30,344 nucleotides of DNA from Tritrichomonas musculus (Eukaryota > Parabasalia > Tritrichomonadida > Tritrichomonadidae): NCBI GenBank assembly GCA_039105265.1, contig JAPFFF010000224.1:1-30344 (forward strand). Reading direction: 5' to 3'. Below, in pieces: positions 16,901 to 25,202 of this stretch; the stretch's first letter is position 1, and each line of letters starts with the position of its first letter. Made by a program: the position numbers and the translations under genes. The notes under the pieces were generated by a model that saw only the letters and a list, made by a program, of their open reading frames with translations, was not told where the DNA came from and did no database searches.

Positions 16901-19159
16901 TGTATATCAACAGACTATAATATATATTCATCAAAGATTATATGGGCTGATAATATTATGACTATGCGCCGAGATTTAAATGTTGTTGGAGGAACTGTTG
17001 ATACATTAGGTTATGAATATGCTGTTTTACGAGAGATAGTTAATAACATTGTAGAACAAATGAGAGTTCAGTCACTATATAATGAATACGTAGCAGAAAT
17101 ACAAAAATTTATGACAGTAATGAATACTGTATTACAATTAGTAAACCTTGGTTTTCAAATTTATGCAGCAGCATCAACATTAAATATGACAGATAATAAT
17201 TTACGAATCAACACGTATCAAACAAGACCTTTCCCTGGTCCAGGAGGAAGTGGAGGAGGAGGCGGGGGTGGTTATCCTGGTGATGGAGGTAGTGGCTTTC
17301 AAGGTAAGTTTTTGGTGAATGTTGATTTGAAGGCTGATAAGATGACTATGGAAAGATTTTTGCCAATAACAACAACTGTTCAAAATCCTATTGCAGGAGC
17401 TATAGGAACCTTTTCAGCAACACAGGTTGTCCTTTCGACAACACATGCACTGACTCAGTTAGGAAATGCTATTGCTACACTTGGTTCGAATGTCTTACAC
17501 TTCTTTAGGAATAGACCAGATACAAATGGAACTGAAACATTAAATATTAATTCATCCTCGATTACAATAACTGATAATGATACTGATAATGCAACTAATA
17601 CTATCACAACCACTGAACAATCATTAGTGAGAACTCATAGAGAAGTACAGCCACAAGTTGTTACAGATGAAACAGATGAGATTCGAACAGATATAACTGT
17701 ACCACAGACTACAATGACAAATACGGCATCAACTACGATTGCACTTAGGAATCAAGTTCCTGTTATTGATATTGCTGGAACTCAGTATACCTTAGAAGAC
17801 ATAGCAGATTTGACAAGAGAAGAACGAAATGCATTAGTTGCTAATCATCCTGATATCTTACGTATCCAATATCATGGAAGAGAGTGGTTTAATGTGTATG
17901 ATTTGTTTTATAATGACCAACTCATTATCCATAATAATATATTTCGACGAAGGACTCTAATAAGGCCAGCTGATATTGAGATGACAGATAGAATACATAG
18001 AGCTACTGATAATAATTGGTCAATAGAATGGGAAGGAACAACATACACAGCGAGAGATATTGAACAATTATCGATGCAAGATAGACTAAATTTACCATTT
18101 GTGCAAAATGGAGATATTGGTTTAGAACCTTACTTGAATGACCAAACAATGGAAGCATGGATAAATATTATTGATCATAGAGGAGAGACTATTGACCCAA
18201 TTGTTGCTACTATTGATTATTCAGCACCAACAACAGCAAATATTAGTGGAGGTCAAGTACGATTTGTTGGAATAAATTCACAGATAGAAGTCAATGCAAA
18301 TGGAGTTAGATATCAACATTATGACCTTGTTGCCACAACAGATACTTGGACAGTACCAGGAACAACACCAGCAATAACAGCAAGAATGATAGAACAAATG
18401 AGTGATGAACAAAGAGGAGAACTAATGGATAATATTTATTCTCATGGTAATCTTTTAGCTTTTAATGACACATTAGATGAAACAACTGGTGAAGAAATAA
18501 CACAAGTACTATATAATGGAAATGTAGTTGCTACAATAGATAGAAGAAGACTACATGTAATTAATATTGTGAATGGAGTGATAGAAATGTACCAACAAGA
18601 TGGTGTTATAAGTGCAACTACTCAGGTTATTATGGGAGCAGTAGGTTATGTTGCTAGAAGGTTCTTACATGGTCAATGGCAGTTTGTTAGACATCATCCT
18701 GGTGATGCAGCAGCTATAGCAGGGGTAGCAGCAGAAGCATATGTAGCAAATAGAATAGGATTATTTAATATTCCAAGTTGGTTCCGTCGTAATGATAACC
18801 CAGAAACATTAGCAGAGGAAGATGTATTAGAAAAGATTCTTGCATGGGCATATCATGAAGAAACAGATGATGAACCTGAACTTGAAATAACAATGAAGGA
18901 TGCTGATAAGATGATGGTTTCATTTGATACATGTATTAATATTGCAAAGACATATCACGATACTTTAAAGGGTACAATAGCATTCATGTGCGAGAAAATA
19001 AAAGAACTCGATAATAAGCATCCATTAGAAGATATAGATATGACTGCTTATATTACTAAAGCAGAAGTGAAGGAAATGATAGACCAGAAGGATGCATATA
19101 TTGATACCCTTGAGACAAGACTTGCTACATTAGAGAAGAAGTGCGCAAATATAGAGTAG
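13904..19159 (+). CDS. Giant fibre-like protein A (1751 aa) with PT linker, membrane segment and Gly-rich hinge
   Basis: The frame is open from 13862, but the Met at 13904 is chosen because the earlier ATG lies inside the divergent gene. In order it shows a Thr/Asn-rich helical N-terminal third; a (Pro-Thr)n linker at about residues 350-370; an amphipathic/aromatic stretch; a strong hydrophobic segment at about 605-640 (ITIIAFVLGGAAVSIGALAV); and a block shared with protein B (WELTWDGEKWNG near 770). Next come a second shared block (QQFYEVEPDP to NIMTMRRDLN near 985-1030), a Gly-rich hinge (about 1120-1140), a Thr-rich beta region and a C-terminal coiled coil. This resembles modular surface or fibre proteins. 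The function is inferred. Confidence 0.8.
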   Translation: MSLALYSAKSKEAYKLKSNDIEITIDEEDGKRLNIENTIEPGEMVQFNCIYNKAEIDEKIVGDYFEKNGFENFGALNLMAGKGIYTWNTNGTLTPKIQYCASFNKLYERLRDSATNLHTFLAKMKDDVDSGIAPGATLNYFTGEVNDKEIITESYDVSTHKKLIEALTQNHQGMLNVMNLMIKNIDDVNNAIAPSIDWSKLSDLKIIVEHVDKTTQALTYETEDKKPESMDAIIQDISTSNENISKWIANNTVNFTEVEPVKYVDEKVNETTNETTYDVNETNITNMKDFVNKTNTTAANITKWIDALNDQTISYETLLNLTGGNTSMCLINKTTGEPEIHEVKIEIDETTPTPTPEPTPTPTPTPTEPPKELVNQDDMVYEIPTTDELKNLITNKIPVNNAPEELTINVSKYWLYSKKTIGWIKSLLYNIISTTLYLAKMSFKLTYKTIDYAFIQTLKTLYNIYYFLWSHFKCIVFEGYRNLKDALTGEIKEENIVFKVTNYDSEIENFVGEIDPDFEEMLEGFKEITPTTKTVDELKKKGYKEVNVACTSWEGFWGNVWKLIKRPFIALWNGVKKFGNDTYLFFTGEDNDGKGTFWENCPHMVRITIIAFVLGGAAVSIGALAVLYVICPIAEKLFNGFEYIMIKLTGGDPVPIAYARTLAEDSIVDPDGNKIDIDIDYELLEIFRQEYNAKVVDYKVMNNEISTPSTDSKYFTLKESDQLYLYKPDIIDEDSEYYRMRWDIDPNYNLPLNMVFKFRDYLFGHYWELTWDGEKWNGNNCINNCLAKISIGEKNWGSPEFVVKHYDKMVKWMKETIYPDMPEDHSSLNFAEILYPYLKNWRIINKDGSEVTEGVDAFWDDGGKGRRKKYTKDDEDYDVLVISVSAPKKLNKTALYVKCDLDIKERITTIQWDCNLVAGAVTSEYVNTYGNNQVLELFSCYREKRFESGMSILSADVNKNIAIYIEKNYFELDSFGTNPFHIIIYQQFYEVEPDPRKCTCISTDYNIYSSKIIWADNIMTMRRDLNVVGGTVDTLGYEYAVLREIVNNIVEQMRVQSLYNEYVAEIQKFMTVMNTVLQLVNLGFQIYAAASTLNMTDNNLRINTYQTRPFPGPGGSGGGGGGGYPGDGGSGFQGKFLVNVDLKADKMTMERFLPITTTVQNPIAGAIGTFSATQVVLSTTHALTQLGNAIATLGSNVLHFFRNRPDTNGTETLNINSSSITITDNDTDNATNTITTTEQSLVRTHREVQPQVVTDETDEIRTDITVPQTTMTNTASTTIALRNQVPVIDIAGTQYTLEDIADLTREERNALVANHPDILRIQYHGREWFNVYDLFYNDQLIIHNNIFRRRTLIRPADIEMTDRIHRATDNNWSIEWEGTTYTARDIEQLSMQDRLNLPFVQNGDIGLEPYLNDQTMEAWINIIDHRGETIDPIVATIDYSAPTTANISGGQVRFVGINSQIEVNANGVRYQHYDLVATTDTWTVPGTTPAITARMIEQMSDEQRGELMDNIYSHGNLLAFNDTLDETTGEEITQVLYNGNVVATIDRRRLHVINIVNGVIEMYQQDGVISATTQVIMGAVGYVARRFLHGQWQFVRHHPGDAAAIAGVAAEAYVANRIGLFNIPSWFRRNDNPETLAEEDVLEKILAWAYHEETDDEPELEITMKDADKMMVSFDTCINIAKTYHDTLKGTIAFMCEKIKELDNKHPLEDIDMTAYITKAEVKEMIDQKDAYIDTLETRLATLEKKCANIE

Positions 19160-19171
19160 AATAGAGAATTA

Positions 19172-19178
19172 TTTTTTT
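19172..19178 (+). promoter_or_regulatory. T7 run upstream of the ATG at 19187
   Basis: The run ends 8 nt before the start codon, separated by GGACTTAA. It lies just after the stop of protein A, so protein B probably has its own transcript. Confidence 0.4.
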
Positions 19179-19186
19179 GGACTTAA

Positions 19187-22100
19187 ATGGACGAGACGAC
19201 AACAAAATTCATTGGAGACATACAATTTAAGGTAGGAGATGCTACTAGGAAAGGAAGTGAATTATTAACGCTGAGTGATTTGGATGGATATGTACAAGGA
19301 GGAAGCTGGTTTGAAGAAGTAGAAGGTTATCCTGAATATGAAATCAAAAATGGGAACATAACAGCCTATAAAGATGAATCACTGTCGATGGCTAACTACA
19401 ACATCCTGAAAATTAATATGTCAAATGACGTACTAAATAAGATAATAGCTGCTCCTGACGTAACTGTCGTATTCAAATTCATACTTAGGAAAGAAGTGAT
19501 ATACGATTATGAAGGCAATCTAGTGAAAGAATTTACTGCATACGTTGAAAATCATCAAGCAAAAGGTCCGTGTATTACATGTCGTACTGATCTTAAATGT
19601 ATGGTCACGCATTGGACTACATTCTGCCCTGAGTTCTTTATAGCATTTGATACTAGACTCGGTGTGAATCCATATTCATTATACATGAATGGGGAGCTAT
19701 CGATACAGTACTTACTAAAGCAAGACTCGATGGTTGCGAAGAAGCCAGTAGTCAAGTGTGATGTAATAGATGCTCGTAATGCTCTTCAGTTGTATGAATC
19801 AGATGTTCATTACTTTTATAAACCAAGTGTCGTAACTACAGTGAATGTCGACTCTGTTGATTACTACAAGATGATATATCGAATTCCAAATGATTATACA
19901 ATACCCATTAACCTTAATTTTACATTTACTGAACACTGTTTTGGTAATAGATGGAGCCTAATATGGGATGGAACAAAATGGGTTGGAGAGAACATGCAAG
20001 GATGTAGCAATGGGAAAATAGAGAGCAGTAAGCAATATCTTCGTGTAAACAAAAATAATTATGGAGCAAGTGGATGCTATGTCAGATGCAAACGTAGTGA
20101 ATGGAATAAGATGTTGTTGGATGATACTAATGAAAATTTCATGAAAGTGATGTTCGCCAATGGCACTACAAAGTTGTTGTTCAAAGATGGTACAGAGGCA
20201 AATGGTTCTGCACATAGCATAGAAATAGATAGATGTGATTCAACAGTAGAGATATATACTAAAGAAGGATACGATTATTTACCGCTACAATTACAGATCC
20301 AAAACAGTAATAAAGAAGAGGTAGAGTCGTTGTTGAACCGTATAGACAAAATTGTTTACGATATGTCACTTGATGGAGCGAGTAACAGGCTTACTTTTAG
20401 ATGGGATGAACTACATAAGAACGAACATTATGGGTACGACATAGATTTGATTGCTGAATTAGATAGTATTGAAAAAATTAACTATTATTGGTCCAGCAGT
20501 AACATTAACATCGCGACTAGAGATATCGAACTCTATTTACGTCAACAGTACACGGATCCTATAGAAGAAGTTAACTGGGATCCAACAACAAATGCTTTTA
20601 AGTTCATTATTCAACAACAATTTTATGAGATTACTCCAAGACCAGATGCAGCCACAACTTTGTATACGGACTTCAATATTACTTCTTCGAAGATAATTAC
20701 AGCTGATAACATTATGACTATGCGATCAGATCTAAACATGGTTACAAATACTGTTGATGTGGTTTCTTATGACGTGAAAGATATAAAGAACAATGTAGAG
20801 ACATTGAACTCAGAGATGGCAGAACAAGCAGCGAAGACAAAATATTTACAAAAAGAAGTGGATAAGGTAGATATGAAAGCTAACATAGGTATTGCTTTAG
20901 GTGCTGTTGGTTGTGTATTAGGTGCTACTGGTATAGGTGTTGCTGGTAAAGCATTATCATTTGCATCTAAAGCAGCACAAACTGGGGGTAGGGAATTAAT
21001 AAATACTGTAACCAAGGTGTCTGATGTTGGTACAAATGTTGTAGAAGACATTGCTGGTAAGCTCACTGACGAACTACCTGATATTGGAGCTGATGTATTC
21101 TTTGGTGATATGGTATCTATTCCAGTTGGTAGAATGATGCGTTCGTTATCTAACAAAGATAAACTAAATAATATTATAGCTTGGTGCGATGAGGAGTATG
21201 TACCTGTTAATGAAATAAACTTTACTGATGAACTTGATGATCCGTCCAAAGTAGCCATGACATTAACATCAACAATGGATATGTGTAAGAGATTCCGTCA
21301 TACGATGAAACCAATGATAAAAACATTAGCGACTACTGTAGAGAAGAGTGTGTCATCAACAGATTTGGTTAGAGATGACATAATAGATGTTGTTGGTAAA
21401 TTTGTTAATGGAGAGGTTCATTTGGAAGCAGAAGATGTTATCACAGATGGAACAATCAAAGCACGATTTTTGGTGCAAAAAGTTAGTGAATACAATGATG
21501 TTGATTATGAAGAGAATATAGTTACTATTAATATTACTGGTGGAACAATTAATTACCAAGGAACAAATGATTTTCCTAGCTGCACTTTGAATGACAAAAC
21601 ATTTGTTATATCAAACCCAAATAATCATAGGGTTGGTGGAATACAGATAAAAGAAAATACAGCAAAAAGAAGAATGGAATTTACTACAAATGATTTAGCA
21701 TATACTTGTGATATAGATGCATTACATAAGAAGATAGATACATTACATGAGCAGATAGAAAAGAATGATACTGCTCTAGCTACGACTTTAAATGAATTCC
21801 CAACTGTTGATGAGGTTAATGAAGCATTAGATGAATTAAAAAATAATATGGTTAATATGGATAACCTGTATACAAAAGAGGAAGCGGATGCAAAATATCG
21901 AAGCAAAAATGATTTGATATACAAAGAATCTATTGAAGTGCCATTTGAAAACGTACAAGATAGTTCAGGATCATGGGAGGTCAAAATAACATTGACTAGT
22001 GGAATTCACCTTGTTGGAACAATATCAAATAACGATGGCTTTGTAAAAGAGTTCGATTATATGTTTGAATATAATGGTGTTATTACTGAAGATGGAGATG

Positions 22101-22903
22101 TTAATGTCGGTTTTGAAATTGACGGAACAACTTATTACTTGACCTATTATAAAAGCGATAGTAATGGTCTATGCTTTTACATCGATAACGGGGCAGACTA
22201 TTTTGATACCAAATTAATATTAGCGGAAAAAATATTGAAGCATGATAAAATAGCATTGAAGAGTGAGATACCAACCAATCATGTTACAACATCACAGTTA
22301 ACATCAACATTGAATGAGTATATGTTGAAGAGTGATATGCCAGATGATTATGCTACTATGGATGATCTCGATAGATATGCGTTGAAGAGTGAGTTGGATT
22401 CATATGCTAAATCTTATCAAGATCTATCTTATATAGTAGGTGATAATGTTACTAAAATCGTAACAATGAACAGTCAGATATCAAATCTACAACAAGAGAA
22501 TGAATCATTAAAAACAAAGTTAAACGCTTTAATGAATAAAATAGCACGAATCAACTACACATTCAATATAACGAATAGTAATACCATTCATTATCAATTC
22601 GAGAAACAACTTGACGAATATGATGGAACACTCTATTTGACTTATAATGAAACCAGAGATAATGTCACCAGTGTTAAAGAAATCAAAATCAGTATATCAT
22701 TCAACGTTAATAATACGCCTAAGTATGAATATCAATGTGAACCAACTAAGATCTGGTTAAACAATATTGAATTTCCATTAAGTAGTAGCAATCTCATGAT
22801 CAATGCAACAGCTAATTACATATTGATTAATTCTTCATTCTTTACATCAAATGGTATCTTAGCTGAAGATAACACTAAGAATGTAATACATTCATTACAG
22901 TAA
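19187..22903 (+). CDS. Giant fibre-like protein B (1238 aa), partial paralogue of A
   Basis: The N-terminus holds a NUMOD4-like segment (EEVEGYPEYEIKNGNITAY, about residues 43-61). Blocks shared with protein A follow: WSLIWDGTKWVG near residue 263, QQQFYEITPRP to NIMTMRSDLN near 477-517, and a region near 660-720 around NIIAWCDEEY. A coiled coil and a Gly/Ala/Val-rich hydrophobic stretch (about 565-590, GIALGAVGCVLGATGIGVAG) lie between the last two. The C-terminal third has phage-fibre-type repeats (YMLKSDMPDDYATMDDLD, YALKSELDSYAK), another coiled coil and a beta-rich tip. The stop continues as TAAA. A trimeric fibre or surface role is likely by analogy; the exact function is unknown. Confidence 0.8.
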   Translation: MDETTTKFIGDIQFKVGDATRKGSELLTLSDLDGYVQGGSWFEEVEGYPEYEIKNGNITAYKDESLSMANYNILKINMSNDVLNKIIAAPDVTVVFKFILRKEVIYDYEGNLVKEFTAYVENHQAKGPCITCRTDLKCMVTHWTTFCPEFFIAFDTRLGVNPYSLYMNGELSIQYLLKQDSMVAKKPVVKCDVIDARNALQLYESDVHYFYKPSVVTTVNVDSVDYYKMIYRIPNDYTIPINLNFTFTEHCFGNRWSLIWDGTKWVGENMQGCSNGKIESSKQYLRVNKNNYGASGCYVRCKRSEWNKMLLDDTNENFMKVMFANGTTKLLFKDGTEANGSAHSIEIDRCDSTVEIYTKEGYDYLPLQLQIQNSNKEEVESLLNRIDKIVYDMSLDGASNRLTFRWDELHKNEHYGYDIDLIAELDSIEKINYYWSSSNINIATRDIELYLRQQYTDPIEEVNWDPTTNAFKFIIQQQFYEITPRPDAATTLYTDFNITSSKIITADNIMTMRSDLNMVTNTVDVVSYDVKDIKNNVETLNSEMAEQAAKTKYLQKEVDKVDMKANIGIALGAVGCVLGATGIGVAGKALSFASKAAQTGGRELINTVTKVSDVGTNVVEDIAGKLTDELPDIGADVFFGDMVSIPVGRMMRSLSNKDKLNNIIAWCDEEYVPVNEINFTDELDDPSKVAMTLTSTMDMCKRFRHTMKPMIKTLATTVEKSVSSTDLVRDDIIDVVGKFVNGEVHLEAEDVITDGTIKARFLVQKVSEYNDVDYEENIVTINITGGTINYQGTNDFPSCTLNDKTFVISNPNNHRVGGIQIKENTAKRRMEFTTNDLAYTCDIDALHKKIDTLHEQIEKNDTALATTLNEFPTVDEVNEALDELKNNMVNMDNLYTKEEADAKYRSKNDLIYKESIEVPFENVQDSSGSWEVKITLTSGIHLVGTISNNDGFVKEFDYMFEYNGVITEDGDVNVGFEIDGTTYYLTYYKSDSNGLCFYIDNGADYFDTKLILAEKILKHDKIALKSEIPTNHVTTSQLTSTLNEYMLKSDMPDDYATMDDLDRYALKSELDSYAKSYQDLSYIVGDNVTKIVTMNSQISNLQQENESLKTKLNALMNKIARINYTFNITNSNTIHYQFEKQLDEYDGTLYLTYNETRDNVTSVKEIKISISFNVNNTPKYEYQCEPTKIWLNNIEFPLSSSNLMINATANYILINSSFFTSNGILAEDNTKNVIHSLQ

Positions 22904-23185
22904 AAAAATAAAAGTTGATAGATATTTTTTCGAGTGTAGAATTCAAAAACTACTCCATACCTTGGAAATGACATTGGTGGAATAGTGAAAGTAGAGAGTG
23001 TGTACTTACGATAGGTTTTCAGAGGGTATTTGGCCGGGTAGCGAGGCCCAAGCGAAGGTGTACCTGAGCTTGGTGGCGAGCAGTGTAGGCGGTGGTGAAG
23101 TATGAGACACCGCCTATACTATACTACTTGCTGGGCAAGGTACGAGTAAAATTATTAGATGGTCATCCCGCACAGACCATTACTA
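22904..23185. other. Gene-free stretch with a GC-rich, hairpin-forming island
   Basis: No credible gene lies here. From about 23030 to 23175 the base composition becomes much richer in G and C than its surroundings, and several complementary segments occur. GTGTAGGCGGTG (23083-23094) pairs with 23108-23119 across a 13-nt loop, allowing one G-U pair. CCAAGC (23048-23053) pairs with GCTTGG (23068-23073). A small CTTGC/GCAAG stem follows near 23128-23140. It could be a structured RNA, a terminal part of the Polinton or a remnant of another element. No tRNA, 5S or snRNA signature was recognised. Confidence 0.5.
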
Positions 23186-23554
23186 CTGTCGTTAGCATCT
23201 ATGTTTGTCTGTTGTTAGCATCGATGTTTGTATGTTGTAAGCATCTATGTTTGTCTGTCGTTAGCATCTATGTTTATCTGTTGTTAGCATCTATGTTTAT
23301 CTGTTGTTAGCATAGATGTTTATCTGTTGTTAGCATAGATGTTTATCTGTTGTTAGCATCGATGTTTGTATGTTGTAAGCATCTATGTTTGTCTGTCGTT
23401 AGCATCTATGTTTATCTGTTGTTAGCATCTATGTTTATCTGTTGTTAGCATAGATGTTTATCTGTTGTTAGCATCGATGTTTGTATGTTGTAAGCATTAA
23501 TGTTTATCTGTTGTTAGCATCAATATTTATCTGTTGCTAGCATCAATGTTTGTC
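23186..23554. repeat. 23-bp minisatellite array 1, about 16 copies
   Basis: A 23-bp unit of the form GTTGTTAGCATCTATGTTT plus four bases repeats head to tail without spacers. Variation falls at a few positions (CATCTATG, CATCGATG, CATAGATG, CATCAATG). The period is not a multiple of three, and the open frame across part of it is not a gene. Confidence 0.93.
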
Positions 23555-23660
23555 AATATTTAAGATAATATTATCTGGCGGTAGGATTATCTGGTTGTGG
23601 GATTTATCTGGCTGTGGGATTTATCTGGGTATGAGATTAAACTATTTTATTTCTTTTTGA
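23511..23660 (+). repeat. Array-end block, copy 1
   Basis: The last repeat units plus the following unique-looking block recur at 24794-24926, the second copy lacking one short internal TTATCTGG-type unit. It shows that the two arrays arose by duplication of array plus flank. Confidence 0.85.
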
Positions 23661-23872
23661 CAAGGAACGCCACTTTTTGAACTGCGTTCAAAAAGTGTCT
23701 AGTACACAGTTTTTTTTCTTTTAGAAAAAAGACAATATCTATATAAAAGGCATTCAAATAAACAATAATTTAGTCAAAATTTTATTCTAAAATTAGCATA
23801 GCATAAAAAACTTTATTAATGCTTTCTGTAAAAAAACTAACAAAAGTTTGTAATTAGCAAAAACGCGAATCA
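23555..23872. other. Spacer between minisatellite arrays
   Basis: The spacer starts with a block repeated after array 2, containing short TTATCTGG-type direct repeats. It also contains a perfect 12-bp stem (CACTTTTTGAAC at 23671-23682 with its complement at 23686-23697, loop TGC). The rest is AT-rich with no gene. Confidence 0.6.
23671..23697. repeat. Perfect 12-bp inverted repeat with 3-nt loop
   Basis: CACTTTTTGAAC, loop TGC, GTTCAAAAAGTG. The hairpin lies between the minisatellite arrays. It could be a transcription or replication signal; no gene abuts it. Confidence 0.7.
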
Positions 23873-24837
23873 GTTATTAACATCAATGTTTGTCTGTCGT
23901 TAGCATAGATGTTTATCTGTTGTTAGCATAGATGTTTATCTGTTGTTAGCATTAATGTTTGTCTGTTGTTAGCATAGATGTTTTTCTGTTGTCAACATCA
24001 ATGTTTGTATGTTGTTAGCATAGATGTTTTTCTGTTGTCAACATCAATGTTTGTCTGTTGTTAGCATAGATGTTTTTCTGTTGTCAGCATCGATGTTTGA
24101 ATGTTGTTAGCATAGATGTTTGTATGTTGTTAGCATAGATGTTTTTCTGTTGTTAGCATCAATGTTTGTCTGTTGTTAGCATCGATGTTTTTCTGTTGTC
24201 AGCATCGATGTTTGTCTGTTGTTAGCATAGATGTTTTTCTGTTGTCAGCATCGATGTTTGAATGTTGTTAGTATAGATGTTTTTCTGTTGTCAGCATCAA
24301 TGTTTTTCTGTTGTTAGCATAGATGTTTTTCTGTTGTTAGCATAGATGTTTTTCTGTTGTTAGCATAGATGTTTTTCTGTTGTTAGCATCAATGTTTGTC
24401 TGTTGTTAGCATCGATGTTTTTCTGTTGTCAGCATCGATGTTTGTATGTTGTTAGCATCGATGTTTTTCTGTTGTCAGCATCGATGTTTATCTGTTGTCA
24501 GCATCGATGTTTGTATGTTGTTAGCATCAATATTTATCTGTTGCTAGCATCGATGTTTGTATGTTGTTAGCATCGATGTTTATCTGTTGTCAGCATCGAT
24601 GTTTGTCTGTTGTTAGCATCGATGTTTTTCTGTTGTCAGCATCGATGTTTGTATGTTGTTAGCATCGATGTTTTTCTGTTGTCAGCATCGATGTTTATCT
24701 GTTGTCAGCATCGATGTTTGTATGTTGTTAGCATCGATGTTTTTCTGTTGTTAGCATCAATATTTATCTGTTGCTAGCATCAATGTTTATCTGTTGTTAG
24801 CATCAATATTTATCTGTTGCTAGCATCAATGTTTGTC
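23873..24837. repeat. 23-bp minisatellite array 2, about 42 copies
   Basis: The unit is the same as in array 1. Here variants alternate in a higher-order pattern: TTAGCAT units with TTTTTCTG and TCAGCATCGATG units with TTTGTATG often pair into 46-bp double units. There are no unique spacers and no gene. Confidence 0.93.
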
Positions 24838-24926
24838 AATATTTATGATAATATTTTCTGGCGGTAGGATTATCTGGTTGTGGGATTTATCTGGCTATGA
24901 GATTAAACTATTTTATTTCTTTTTGA
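24794..24926 (+). repeat. Array-end block, copy 2
   Basis: Direct repeat of 23511-23660. Its last 23 bases (24904-24926) also occur as a perfect reverse complement at 25054-25076 and 26180-26202 inside the neighbouring 278-bp units. Confidence 0.85.
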
Positions 24927-25202
24927 TAAATTAATTAAAAAAAAAAAAAAAAAAATAAAAAAATAAAAATAAAAAATAAAAAATAAAAAAATTAAATTCT
25001 ATGAGCTTTATGAAAAAAATAACTGAAAAAATTTTTTTATAAAAATATCTTAATCAAAAAGAAATAAAATAGTTTACAATTATAATTACAAATGCAAATA
25101 ATAATATACTTAAATTAATTATTATCCAAAATATTTTAAAACAACATGATGGCTGGATAAGTTCAGGTCTTATTTTTTTGGGGTTTTGTTTTATTATATT
25201 AA
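24925..25202. repeat. Tandem unit 1 (about 278 bp)
   Basis: The unit begins GATAAATTAATT followed by a long A-rich tract, and ends TTATATTAA. The same start recurs at 25203. The 24990-25202 part is almost identical to 26110-26331 by eye, differing at only a few positions. No gene is visible. Confidence 0.85.

Larger units (their letters stand above)
1..22903. mobile_element. Maverick/Polinton element, coding body (left end outside window)
   Basis: This stretch carries the defining Polinton gene set: retroviral-type integrase, HerA/FtsK-type packaging ATPase, protein-primed family B DNA polymerase and a double jelly-roll-like major capsid protein. Small virion-like proteins, two free-standing nucleases and large fibre-like proteins accompany them. 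Genes are tightly packed, with gaps often under 60 nt and one 8-bp convergent overlap. The visible part looks whole, with no obvious breaks, which suggests a recent insertion. The left terminus lies before position 1. The right terminus is not placed; it could lie anywhere in the repeat-rich stretch after 22903. No adenovirus-type protease was recognised here; it may lie to the left. Terminal inverted repeats and the target duplication cannot be seen with only one side present. Confidence 0.93.

Noticed and set aside
23000-23020. ACTTAC motif resembling the U1 snRNA 5' end
   Set aside because: The match is only six or seven bases, with no Sm site or U1-like stems behind it.
23092-23310. 72-codon plus-strand open frame
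   Set aside because: It runs from the GC-rich island into the 23-bp minisatellite, and its product is only the repeat translated.
23186-24837. Regular short repeats suggesting a CRISPR array
   Set aside because: The 23-bp units are directly adjacent with no unique spacers and no cas genes, and the context is eukaryotic. It is a minisatellite.
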